This document shows, one piece after another, positions 23,901 through 30,808 of a stretch of DNA of 64,000 bases; within the stretch, counting starts at the first letter, position 1; the number at the start of each line of letters is the position of its first letter. The DNA lies in the NCBI GenBank assembly GCA_004322365.1, contig SCTS01000005.1:62001-126000 (forward strand), in the 5' to 3' direction. Under the pieces are notes generated by a model. It saw only the letters and a list, made by a program, of their open reading frames with translations, made no database searches and was not told the origin of the DNA. A program made the position numbers and the translations under genes. Source of the stretch: Patescibacteria group bacterium (GTDB taxonomy: Bacteria; Patescibacteria; Paceibacteria; UBA9973; UBA2103).

Positions 23901-25286
23901 TGCTGTGTATGCAGTGCCATCAACTGGTGACGCCGTACCACTTGATGCAGCTTTCATAAAAACAACACGGCGCGAACCATTGCCTGCAGTCCAACCCACA
24001 GTCATTCCGTAGTATTCAACTGAACTGAACGAGACACCGCTTGCCTGTGTAGAGGGAGCGCTGATAGTAAGTCCTGTCCCGTTGTACTCAAACGAACCAA
24101 TATCAGTCGCACCAGAACGCGATGCGCCACGTTGGTCAAGTGTGGGTACGGTTGACGTTGCACCATTGCTACCGGTTGAACCATTGTTGATAGCAATCGA
24201 GCCTACAAGAAGTGCCCACGTAGGAGTTGATGTTGCGTTATCGTTTCTACTTGCACCAGTATCGAGATTGAGTGAGCCAGTCGTTCCTACACTATACAAA
24301 GTATAGACACCATTACCGTCACTGTCCGTCCAATCGCCAGTTCCTGTAAATGATGTACCACCCGGTCGACCGATAATGTTGTATCCGTTGTCGGTAATGG
24401 TGCCCGAGGATACACGGAGGTCATTATAAGTCGCACCATATGTTGTCGAGGTATTGCCGGCAATGAGTGTATTCTTGAGATACACGCCACCAGTCGTCTC
24501 CATACCAAGTCCACCACCGCCCGCAGCGGTGTTACCAACAATACTCACATTGGTAATACTCATCCAGCCACCACGTACATGCACGCCACCACCATTAAGG
24601 TAGCCACTCGTCGACGTTTGGCGATTCCCATAGATGGTTGAATTTTCCACAACAAAGTAACCGCCCGCAGCGATGTTGTAATCATTCAAAAGACCACCGC
24701 CCATGTACGAAACGGTGTTGTTATAGACAGATATGCGCTGTGCGGTCGTTGTGCCGACGTTGTCGATACCGCCACCACCACCACCCGCAGTATTGTTGTT
24801 AATTTCACTGTCCGTGATCGTGAGCGTTCCACTATTAGCAATACCGCCACCGTAGTAACTGGTCGAAGTAATGCGACCATGCCGAATGTTCAACTTACTC
24901 ATCGTGACAACAACCCCTGTTGAAATTGTGAATACGCGCCGATCGGCGGTAGTAGAAGCGCTTGCCGCTTGAATATATGTTTGATCACTCCCTTGACCCT
25001 CAAGAGTTAGGTTCTTCCCAAGTGTATACCCAGTTGTCGCCGCGTCCCCTGTTTCAGTTGCGTCTGTCCAAGTGAGAGTTCCAGTGAGATTGAGTGTATC
25101 TCCCGCACTCGCCATTGTGTAACCTTTATGAAAGCTTGCATATGGGGTACCTGATGAACCATTTCCTGTCGAATCGTTGCCCGTCGAACTATTAATGTAA
25201 ATCGTTGCCGCAGAAGCGACCGCGGGTACTACTATGCAAAATAAAAAAATTACAACAAAAACAACCGTTGCACGGAAGCGACGCAT
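20949..25286 (-). CDS. Giant secreted surface protein with peptidoglycan-binding domain
   Basis: This 1445-residue protein starts with a signal peptide (MRRFRATVVFVVIFLFC, cleavage near ASA). Two beta-helix regions follow, each opening with 'YINSSTGNDSTG' and 'TPYASFHKGYT' and rich in 'GGGI' and 'NSTI' turns. An Ig-like domain ('DTTAPTVSLTAPTASATVSG'), a fibronectin III-like domain ('ATITWTTDEIASTKVNFG') and a C-terminal peptidoglycan-binding domain ('FTRSLRAGSIGEDVRQLQKF') come next. It is probably a wall-attached adhesin. I chose ATG 25286 because the signal peptide begins there and a TATACT ends 7 bases before it; an upstream in-frame extension runs into repeats. Confidence 0.88.
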   Translation of the reverse strand: MRRFRATVVFVVIFLFCIVVPAVASAATIYINSSTGNDSTGNGSSGTPYASFHKGYTMASAGDTLNLTGTLTWTDATETGDAATTGYTLGKNLTLEGQGSDQTYIQAASASTTADRRVFTISTGVVVTMSKLNIRHGRITSTSYYGGGIANSGTLTITDSEINNNTAGGGGGGIDNVGTTTAQRISVYNNTVSYMGGGLLNDYNIAAGGYFVVENSTIYGNRQTSTSGYLNGGGVHVRGGWMSITNVSIVGNTAAGGGGLGMETTGGVYLKNTLIAGNTSTTYGATYNDLRVSSGTITDNGYNIIGRPGGTSFTGTGDWTDSDGNGVYTLYSVGTTGSLNLDTGASRNDNATSTPTWALLVGSIAINNGSTGSNGATSTVPTLDQRGASRSGATDIGSFEYNGTGLTISAPSTQASGVSFSSVEYYGMTVGWTAGNGSRRVVFMKAASSGTASPVDGTAYTASSVFGSGTQIGSSGWYAIYEGLGSSVTVTGLTGATTYIVQVFEYNGVTSGTEVYQTATASNNPNTQASHTITTLYINSSTGNDSTGDGSSGTPYASFHKGYTSASAGDTLNLTGTFTWTDAGETGDIATSGYTIGKELIIQGQSASSTIIQSATASTTGDRRVFTTSTGKVVTFNDVTIRHGRITSSSSAGGGIYSQGTTTIQRALITNNYVNGYGGGVAQQDSTNGGSLTVIDSTISYNTGVSQGGGLWSGTTTTGPMNITNSTVAFNTQQASSATVGGGGVAYRSGSGSITNSTIAYNDIQNGGTANGAGLWFSPDTSYTVQLKNNIISSNYKSGVALTGSFYDIYKGSSGTYTDNGANIFGKYSSSNITVATSTYVDLQGSSGSGDGTFTNSNGGSGTLSLDSTLADNGVLKTQTLAITSASSIAVNSGYGGTNGSISVPTLDQRGGARVASVDIGAYEYGATVDTTAPTVSLTAPTASATVSGASVSLTATASDTIGVAGVSFYVDGVLQGSEDTTSTYGIVWDSTATTSASHSAFAVARDTSSNYATSTSVSFTVDNVSTAISAVATTTASTTATITWTTDEIASTKVNFGIISSYGTSTPETDTSPRTTSHSVTLTGLKACARYYYNVESTDASSNTATSSAATFRTIGCTGGAVVSSTGAGTITTTAGGTLTEGRLTLTVPTSFTATSSSATFQAHLLDGTSFFASAGTVSGKTRAGSTVYNLVALTDATTTLATFSTALTVTLSYTSSDVVGITETSLLIYRYDSSTWSALSDCSVDTGAKTVTCSTTAFSDFALFGTTESSSSSSTSTSGGLLWCSGPMSPGWNSSLPEGGCQGSVAPTLPLYSVPKNTNNDSVSNTVATSTPEKHIVAVNSQTALFTRSLRAGSIGEDVRQLQKFLNAQGFILAPRGSGALGSETNHFGPMTYNALVKFQEAHATDILAPLGLTRGTGILGTATIAFIQNLVAQPLSQSSSAR

Positions 25287-25354
25287 GGGTAAAAGTATAG
25301 CAAATTTTAAAAACAAAATTGAGGTATTGAAAGACTTAACAAGAGTGATTCCGA

Positions 25355-25450
25355 TGCTCCACTTGCAAGCTTTTGTTTTGCTCCACAAAAGCTTCCCTGC
25401 AGGTCGAGTCCCGTGCTCCGCTCGTAAGCTCTGTTGTTTGCACAGAGCTT
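25355..25450. repeat. Two tandem hairpin-bearing repeat units
   Basis: TGCTCCACTTGCAAGC (25355-25370) and TGCTCCGCTCGTAAGC (25414-25429) each run into a hairpin: AAGCTTTTGT/ACAAAAGCTT (25367-25394) and AAGCTCTGT/ACAGAGCTT (25426-25450). A third copy of the lead word, TGCTCCGCTTGCAAGC, lies at 20909-20924 beyond the other end of the giant gene. The units occupy the upstream region of that gene. Confidence 0.75.
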
Positions 25451-25474
25451 CCCCGCTGTCGCATCAAAGAAAAA

Positions 25475-25560
25475 GCGGGTAGGACTCGCCTCTCGCACTC
25501 CTGTGCTCGAAACCTTCACTCCTTCACAGTCGTTGCGGCCCGCGGTTCGAGTCCGTACGC
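25475..25560. repeat. GC-rich tRNA-like fragments
   Basis: GCGGGTAGGACTCG at 25475-25488 repeats exactly the 3' part of the tRNA-Asn gene (25622-25635). A T-arm-like GCGGTTCGAGTCCGT lies near 25545-25560. Neither can be completed into a cloverleaf by eye. They may be tRNA remnants from recombination at the tRNA 3' end. Confidence 0.45.
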
Positions 25561-25574
25561 GCGCGGGTACGTAT

Positions 25575-25614
25575 GATTATAAAATCCCCTCTATATAGAG
25601 GGGATTTTATAATC
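25575..25614. terminator. Perfect 40-bp palindromic terminator after tRNA-Asn
   Basis: Two 20-base arms (GATTATAAAATCCCCTCTAT and its complement) meet without a spacer. It starts 3 bases past the 3' end of tRNA-Asn on the minus strand and is likely to end that transcript. Confidence 0.88.
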
Positions 25615-25617
25615 AAG

Positions 25618-25910
25618 CTCCGCGGGTAGGACTCGAACCTACAACCAACTCCTTACACGTGATCCCCTATTACGAAGGGCGTGGACTATATCATCATCCG
25701 ATCTGGATGCGAGGCGCTTCGACCTTTCGGTCTACTCCCTTTCGGGATAGTCTCTACACCTTCTCCAACAAATCGTCAGAGCTTGGCTCGGGATTGCCCA
25801 TCCTTTTTATAGGATTAGGGTTTCCCCGAATTCACCTCGTTTTTCAATCCCGATTCCTCGGGAAGGCTGCCTTTGGACAGGGAGCTGCTCTACCATTGAG
25901 CTACCGCGGA
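25618..25910 (-). tRNA. tRNA-Asn(GUU) interrupted by a group I intron
   Basis: Exon 1 (25910-25877) gives acceptor TCCGCGG, D arm GCTC-AATGGTA-GAGC, anticodon stem GCTCC and loop CTGT. Exon 2 (25655-25618) gives loop TAA, stem GGAGT, variable loop TGGTT, T arm GTAGG-TTCGAGT-CCTAC, acceptor CCGCGGA and discriminator G. Joined, the anticodon loop is CTGTTAA, so the anticodon is GUU, cut between positions 35 and 36. CCA is not encoded. All four stems pair, with one G-U in the anticodon stem. Confidence 0.93.
25656..25876 (-). ncRNA. Group I self-splicing intron (221 nt) in tRNA-Asn
   Basis: The intron has the conserved core elements in order: P-like GAATTCGGGGAAACCC, Q-like CAATCCCGAGCCAAGC, R-like GTGTAGAGACTAT and S-like GATATAGTCC. 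GACTAT and ATAGTC can form P7. Exon CUGU with intron C pairs with GGCAG to form P1, with a U-G wobble at the 5' splice site, and the last intron base is G. These are the expected splice signals. The size resembles small bacterial tRNA introns. It holds no endonuclease ORF. Confidence 0.9.
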
Positions 25911-26001
25911 ATGTACACAATCAACAGAGTTGATTGGTGATTATTATATACCCTGACTTGATGATTCAGCAAACTTAACACTAGGTGTTATAATGTTGCA
26001 A

Positions 26002-26343
26002 ATGATAAAGGAATGTAACAAGCACGGACAAACAAAACATTTTCCACGCCCTGATGGAGCTTTTCGGTGTGGTAAATGCGCTTCTCAGTGGGTAATACAA
26101 AATAGACGTCGAAAAAAAGAAAAACTAGTTGAGGAATTCGGTGGAAAATGCGCCATATGCGGATACAAAAAATATGCAGGGGCATTAGATTTTCATCACC
26201 TAGACCGTAAAACAAAATCATTTGCCTTAAGTGTTAAAGGTCTATCCTATTCATGGGACAGTATTCTTCAAGAAGCTAAGAAATGTGTTTTAGTATGCAA
26301 AAATTGCCACACCGAAATTGAAGCGGGCATTATAAAGCTCTAA
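26002..26343 (+). CDS. HNH endonuclease-like protein
   Basis: This 113-residue protein has an N-terminal zinc finger (C5, H8 or H13, C23, C26 in 'FRCGKCASQW') and an HNH domain: 'GGKCAICGYKKYAGALDFHH' then 'CVLVCKNCHTEIEAG' (C50, C53, H65-H66, C99, C102, H103). HNH proteins nick or cut DNA. The gene is divergent from the intron-split tRNA, with its start 92 bases from the tRNA 5' end. TATAAT ends 7 bases before ATG 26002, which favours that start over ATG 25993, because the upstream ATG overlaps the -10 box. Confidence 0.85.
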   Translation: MIKECNKHGQTKHFPRPDGAFRCGKCASQWVIQNRRRKKEKLVEEFGGKCAICGYKKYAGALDFHHLDRKTKSFALSVKGLSYSWDSILQEAKKCVLVCKNCHTEIEAGIIKL

Positions 26344-26358
26344 AAAGAGCTCCATTTA

Positions 26359-26625
26359 TTAGACCTTATGAAGCCAGTTCCAGATTTTTGCGAATACAAA
26401 ACCCACAACTCCGCCCACCACAAAAGTCATCAGTATTAGAGAAAGTGAAGCGATAAGATTGAAGGTGTCTACAAGATACACGGCACGAATCATGTGTAAC
26501 CAGAAAATGAAATCAAGCACTGCTTGTGCTACTCCAAACGCCACAAGTGCTGACCAGAGAACATGTACACCCGCAAAGAAAACACCAAGAGTAAGTGCTG
26601 TTTTTTTAGGATTGAGTTGCGTCAT
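26359..26625 (-). CDS. Small membrane protein
   Basis: This 88-residue protein has two or three helices ('LGVFFAGVHVLWSALVAFGVA', 'LIASLSLILMTFVVGGVVGFV') separated by 'FIFWLHMIRAVYLVDTF'. No function is known. TATATA lies 5 bases before the ATG on the minus strand, so the mRNA may lack a leader. It is convergent with the HNH gene, 15 bases apart. Confidence 0.65.
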   Translation of the reverse strand: MTQLNPKKTALTLGVFFAGVHVLWSALVAFGVAQAVLDFIFWLHMIRAVYLVDTFNLIASLSLILMTFVVGGVVGFVFAKIWNWLHKV

Positions 26626-26666
26626 AGAGATATATAAAATTTTATAAAGCTCTTTTAATTATACCC

Positions 26667-27680
26667 CTATTCTCCCGTGTACTGCCCAAGCGCTGCGAGC
26701 GAGTTCATGTGGGCACGCTTGATAAATACTTCCTGTGCTGAGACTACATTCTCACTCTTCCCTGCCCAAAGTTTTAACGCGCTTGCTTGAAGTGCCCGAC
26801 CATAGGAGAACGAAAGCTTCCAAGGGAATGCTCCCAGTTTATTCATTGCATTGAGATTTGCTGTTGCCTCTATCTCACTCTGACCTCCGGAGAGGAATAC
26901 CACACCAGGGAGATTCGATGGAAGTATTTGCTTAAATAATTCAGTAGTTGCTTTAGCAACTTCTTCAGGTGTTGCTACGACACCACTCTCCTTTCCAGGG
27001 ACGATCATGTTTGGTTTCAGAATCATTCCTTCAATTGCAACACCTGCATTATTCAATTCCTCAAAAACAGCTTCGAGTGTGCGTTCCGTAACTGCTCGAC
27101 ACACCTCTTGTGTGTTTGACCAATCCATCAACACTTCAGGCTCAACGATAGGTACTATCCCTACTTCCTGACACATCAATGCATACGATGCGAGCTGTTT
27201 TGCATTCTCTCGAATCGCACTGTCTGTTGGTATGCCCTCTCCGATAGTGATGACACCACGCCATTTTGCAAAGCGTGCCCCGAGTGCTACATATTCAGGA
27301 AGTCTTGCCTTCAATCCTTCCAAGCCTTTTGTTACTGTTTCAACGGTATCACCAATCTTCTCTACTCCTTCATCAACCTTAATACCTGCAATCACGCCAT
27401 TGTCGTTCAACACTTTCACTAAAGTACGCCCGTCTGAAGCATTTTGCCGAATAGTTTCGTCAAAAAGAATAACCCCAGAAATATACCTGCCTATATCTGG
27501 TGCAGTAAATAACATCTCGCGGTACGCGCGACGATTATCTTCAGTTACTGGAATACCGAGTTTCTCAAATTTCTTATTAATATTTCCAAAACTTTCATCC
27601 GCCGCGAGAATCCCTTTACCGGGAGCAATCATAGCAAGCGCTGTTTCTTTTAATTTTGCGAGTGTGTCGTTTGAAATCAT
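26667..27680 (-). CDS. fda: Fructose-bisphosphate aldolase, class I
   Basis: This 337-residue enzyme has the eukaryote-like class I aldolase pattern: 'ALAMIAPGKGILAADESFGNI', 'ISGVILFDETIRQ', 'IVPIVEPEVLMD', 'GMILKPNMIVPG' (Schiff-base Lys) and 'VVFLSGGQSEIEAT'. It cleaves fructose 1,6-bisphosphate without a metal. It lies 27 bases after glpX on the same strand, so the pair can interconvert triose phosphates and fructose 6-phosphate in the gluconeogenic direction. Confidence 0.95.
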   Translation of the reverse strand: MISNDTLAKLKETALAMIAPGKGILAADESFGNINKKFEKLGIPVTEDNRRAYREMLFTAPDIGRYISGVILFDETIRQNASDGRTLVKVLNDNGVIAGIKVDEGVEKIGDTVETVTKGLEGLKARLPEYVALGARFAKWRGVITIGEGIPTDSAIRENAKQLASYALMCQEVGIVPIVEPEVLMDWSNTQEVCRAVTERTLEAVFEELNNAGVAIEGMILKPNMIVPGKESGVVATPEEVAKATTELFKQILPSNLPGVVFLSGGQSEIEATANLNAMNKLGAFPWKLSFSYGRALQASALKLWAGKSENVVSAQEVFIKRAHMNSLAALGQYTGE

Positions 27681-27707
27681 ATATTTTAAAAATTATATCA
27701 ATACAAT

Positions 27708-28670
27708 CTATGATGAATAAAACTCTCCGCGTGGGTCACGTCTATGATGCGTTGTCATGTAACGCACTGTGCCCGACTTTCCACGAATGACTAACGAATG
27801 TGTCACTGCTTTACTTTTTGTGAAGCGGACGCCATCTAAAAGTGGTCCATCAATGACGCCTGTTGCGGTAAAGGTAAAATCATCGCTCTTTACTAAATCC
27901 TTAGTGCTATAGATTTTATTTTCATTCAATCCTGCTTTTTTAACTAACTTTCTCTGATGTTCATCTTTTGATTTGAACCTACACAACAACTCTCCACCAA
28001 GTGCTTTAACGGCAGCAGCCGCAAGCACTGCCTCAGCAGAAGCACCAACACCCATAAGAATGTCGATTCCGGAATCAAACATCGAAGGTGCAATGGCACC
28101 AGCTACATCGCCATCAGTAATAAGACGAACTCGCGCACCAGATGCACGAATATCCTTTATAAGTTGCGTGTGTCTATCGCGATCAAGGACAACGACAGTA
28201 ATATCACCTACTTTCTTTCCAAGTGCTTTTGCTACTTTTTTGATATTTACTGACACACTAGCGTCAAGACGAATTACTTTCCGAGCCTTTGGTCCTACTG
28301 CAATTTTTTCCATGTAGGTGTCAGGCGCTCCAAGCAATGTGCCCTTAGGTCCTGCCACAATAACGGAGAGTGCGTTGTATCTTCCATACGCAACACTGTC
28401 GGTACACTCAAGTGGATCAACTGCAATGTCCAACACTGGTTTTCCGCCCTTGCCTAATTTCTCACCTGTATACAGCTCTGGCGCTTCGTCTTTACTTCCC
28501 TCTCCAATAACTACACGGCCAGTGAAATTAATTTCATTGAATGCATCACGCATCGCATCCACGGCGGCACCGTCAGCTTTAAGTTTGTCACCCTTACCAA
28601 TCCAATGCCCTGAGGCGACAGCGGCAGCTTCAGTTACTCGCACGAATTCAAGAGCTAGGTTTCTATCCAT
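27708..28670 (-). CDS. glpX: Fructose-1,6-bisphosphatase, class II
   Basis: This 320-residue enzyme carries GlpX signatures: 'ASGHWIGKGDKLKADGAAVDAM', 'GRVVIGEGSKDEAP', 'DIAVDPLECTDSVAYG' and 'ILMGVGASAEAVLAAAAVKALGG'. It removes the 1-phosphate from fructose 1,6-bisphosphate with Mn2+ and is a key gluconeogenic enzyme. It is followed by the class I aldolase gene in the same orientation, probably as one operon. Confidence 0.95.
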   Translation of the reverse strand: MDRNLALEFVRVTEAAAVASGHWIGKGDKLKADGAAVDAMRDAFNEINFTGRVVIGEGSKDEAPELYTGEKLGKGGKPVLDIAVDPLECTDSVAYGRYNALSVIVAGPKGTLLGAPDTYMEKIAVGPKARKVIRLDASVSVNIKKVAKALGKKVGDITVVVLDRDRHTQLIKDIRASGARVRLITDGDVAGAIAPSMFDSGIDILMGVGASAEAVLAAAAVKALGGELLCRFKSKDEHQRKLVKKAGLNENKIYSTKDLVKSDDFTFTATGVIDGPLLDGVRFTKSKAVTHSLVIRGKSGTVRYMTTHHRRDPRGEFYSS

Positions 28671-28741
28671 GGGGAGCAGAGTTTAGGTAAAAATAAATAT
28701 GAAAAAAGAGTGGCACGGCAATCATACCATTGGCCTCTCAT

Positions 28742-29971
28742 TCAGGTAACTGCTCGGCGTTTGAAGAAAACAAAGAGGGTTGCCCATGCGAAAAGTGCAA
28801 GGGCCATGCCTACAACAAACGGCATGTGAAGTCCAAACAAGCCCGCACCAACACCCGCTACCACCGGAGCTACTCCCTGTGCTAGCGCTTGAAGAGATCC
28901 ATTAATTCCCATTGCTGCACCTTGTTTTTCTCCTGACACCCCCTTACTTATGAGAGCTGCGAGATTGGCAACAGAAAGTCCGTTACCTATAGCGAGCAAT
29001 GGCAACACTACGTACAAAAGTGCACTGGTGGGCACAAAACCGTATGCAAAAATAGCTACACCAACCAAAATAAGCGATACACGAAGAATTGCTCGCTCGT
29101 TATAGTGCTTTGTAACAATACGGAGCACAACTACTTGGGTGAATATAATCCACGCTCCAGTAATACCAAAAAATATACCAACTGCGCTCGCAGTAAATCC
29201 AAAACGACTTACTAGCAATATTCCAATAAATGCCGTAAAGAATCCGAAACCAAGCTGAAGCAAAAATGATGAGAGATACACAGGACGCGCATCTACATCT
29301 CTAAATGCAGTTTGAATGTTCCGAACACCTTTAAGAAAATGGAAATCATGAGAACTATCCCCTTTTCTTGTTTCAGGAAAGAACAGAGAAATAAACATCA
29401 AATTCACAACACCAAGCGCGCCCGCAAGCCAGAATGGCGCAGACGCTGCTCCTGTGATGTGTAAAATCCAACCTCCAAGAATTGGTCCAATAATAAAACC
29501 GAGCCCAAACGCTGCGCCAACGAGCCCGAAGTTTTTTGCTCTATCCCTCGGTTCAGTTACATCAGCAATAGCGGCTTGGGCTATTGAAAAATTGGCAGCG
29601 GCAAGCCCTGCGACTGCGCGCGATAAAAATAATAATGGCAATGAGCCAATAACAATAGCGAAACCAAACATGAGCTGTGCTACCGCAAGAACCCCAACAC
29701 CAAATGTAAGAAGACGTTTTCGCCCATACGCATCAGAAAATTCTCCCAAAATAGGTGCGGCAATAAACTGCATGAGTCCAAAAATGCCAGTGAGCAAACC
29801 TGCAATGAGATACTGCGCGCTAGTACCAAATCCATGAAGAAGAAACGAAGGTGACGAAGGATCGGTCAGAATGATAGGAATGATAGGAATGATCATCCCG
29901 ATGCCAATCATGTCGAGGAGCAATGTAACGAAAAGTATTGGAAGGACTCGTTTTGTTTTTACAACTGACAT
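28742..29971 (-). CDS. MFS transporter, TetA-like exporter
   Basis: This 409-residue protein has about twelve helices and the MFS DHA1 pattern: 'LLLDMIGIGMIIPIIPIILT' in helix 1, the loop motif 'GEFSDAYGRKRLL', and 'FGLVGAAFGLGFIIGPILGG' (antiporter motif C). It resembles tetracycline or multidrug exporters, but the substrate is unknown. The ATG at 29971 is chosen over an upstream GTG because an extended -10 (TTTGCTATACT) ends 6 bases before it. Confidence 0.9.
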   Translation of the reverse strand: MSVVKTKRVLPILFVTLLLDMIGIGMIIPIIPIILTDPSSPSFLLHGFGTSAQYLIAGLLTGIFGLMQFIAAPILGEFSDAYGRKRLLTFGVGVLAVAQLMFGFAIVIGSLPLLFLSRAVAGLAAANFSIAQAAIADVTEPRDRAKNFGLVGAAFGLGFIIGPILGGWILHITGAASAPFWLAGALGVVNLMFISLFFPETRKGDSSHDFHFLKGVRNIQTAFRDVDARPVYLSSFLLQLGFGFFTAFIGILLVSRFGFTASAVGIFFGITGAWIIFTQVVVLRIVTKHYNERAILRVSLILVGVAIFAYGFVPTSALLYVVLPLLAIGNGLSVANLAALISKGVSGEKQGAAMGINGSLQALAQGVAPVVAGVGAGLFGLHMPFVVGMALALFAWATLFVFFKRRAVT

Positions 29972-30010
29972 TTTGAGAGTATAGCAAATCACCCTTTATA
30001 CTGATGAAGT
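29972..30010. promoter_or_regulatory. Divergent back-to-back leaderless promoters
   Basis: Only 39 bases separate the two start codons. On the plus strand TTGAGA (29973-29978), an 18-base spacer and TATACT (29997-30002) end 8 bases before ATG 30011. On the minus strand TTTGCTATACT ends 6 bases before ATG 29971 (TATACT at 29983-29978). The -10 of one promoter lies beside the -35 of the other, so polymerases would compete. Confidence 0.6.
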
Positions 30011-30637
30011 ATGTTTGATCTTACAAAACAAGAACTCGCTACTCTAAAAAAACTTTCAACACCAATTAAGATTCAGGATTTTTTGGATACCCTTCCTATT
30101 AACTACGAAAAGAAAGGAGAAACACATATGTCGCCACGGAGGGTACTTCGTGAGAAAAAAGCGCACTGCATCGAAGGAGCGCTCTTAGCGGCTACTGCAC
30201 TCTGGATTCATGGTGAAGAACCACTCCTGATGGATCTCACTGCAGCGCCCGAAGATGATGACCATATTGTTGCTCTCTATAAAAAAAACGGTTACTGGGG
30301 TGCAATCTCAAAAACAAATCACGCAGTGCTTCGTTTTCGAGATCCTATATATAAAACACTTCGTGAACTCGCACTTTCCTACTTTCACGAATGGTTTCTC
30401 GATGAGAACGGACTCAAGATGCTTCGAAGTTATTCAAAACCACTTAATTTGGAACGACTCGGCACTACTTGGGTTACCGCAGAGGGAGATTTGTGGTATC
30501 TCGATAAACATTTAGACAACCTGCCACATTTTTCACTTGTACCGAAGGGCAATAAAAAACACCTTCGCCCTGCCGACAAAATGGAGAGAACGGTTGGCAA
30601 CCTTCGTGAGTGGAAAAGGAAAAATAAGCGAACATAA
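30011..30637 (+). CDS. Transglutaminase-like hypothetical protein
   Basis: This 208-residue protein is not firmly recognised. 'REKKAHCIEGALLAATALWI' (Cys53 at the start of a helix) and 'DLTAAPEDDDHIVALYKKNG' (His85) resemble the Cys and His of transglutaminase/papain-like folds, with 'WGAISKTNHAVLRFRDP' next. The C-terminus is basic. It may be a cysteine peptidase or an inactive relative. TATACT lies 8 bases before the ATG. Confidence 0.6.
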   Translation: MFDLTKQELATLKKLSTPIKIQDFLDTLPINYEKKGETHMSPRRVLREKKAHCIEGALLAATALWIHGEEPLLMDLTAAPEDDDHIVALYKKNGYWGAISKTNHAVLRFRDPIYKTLRELALSYFHEWFLDENGLKMLRSYSKPLNLERLGTTWVTAEGDLWYLDKHLDNLPHFSLVPKGNKKHLRPADKMERTVGNLREWKRKNKRT

Positions 30638-30693
30638 AGTCGCTCATTCACAGCGGTATAAATACGTATCAGAGTGTTTATTTTTTGTAGCAT

Positions 30694-30710
30694 GTATACC
30701 CCGTGAGATA
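30694..30710 (-). promoter_or_regulatory. Exact copy of the 8.3-kb promoter word, orphan orientation
   Basis: On the minus strand this reads TATCTCACGGGGTATAC, identical over 17 bases to 8352-8336. Here it points into the 3' side of the transglutaminase-like gene with no minus-strand gene below it. It may drive an antisense RNA or be a non-functional copy. Confidence 0.4.
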
Positions 30711-30794
30711 ACGGATCAGAGAATACGTGCCAGCGAAAATCTTGATGGGAGAAAAATTCTAATCTTTTCCACACGAACATAATATCTTATGGGG

Positions 30795-30800
30795 TATACT
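30795..30800 (+). promoter_or_regulatory. -10 box (GGGGTATACT), probably leaderless
   Basis: TATACT preceded by GGGG ends 8 bases before the ATG at 30809. The same GGGGTATAC word precedes the genes at 8328 and 49476. Confidence 0.55.
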
Positions 30801-30808
30801 AGCCACTC

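Noticed and set aside
25475..25560. Second tRNA in the spacer beside tRNA-Asn
   Set aside because: T-arm-like and acceptor-like words occur, but the T stem has a mismatch and no D or anticodon arm can be placed.
25656..25940. Plus-strand open frame over the tRNA region (93 codons)
   Set aside because: It is entirely antisense to the intron and exons of tRNA-Asn.
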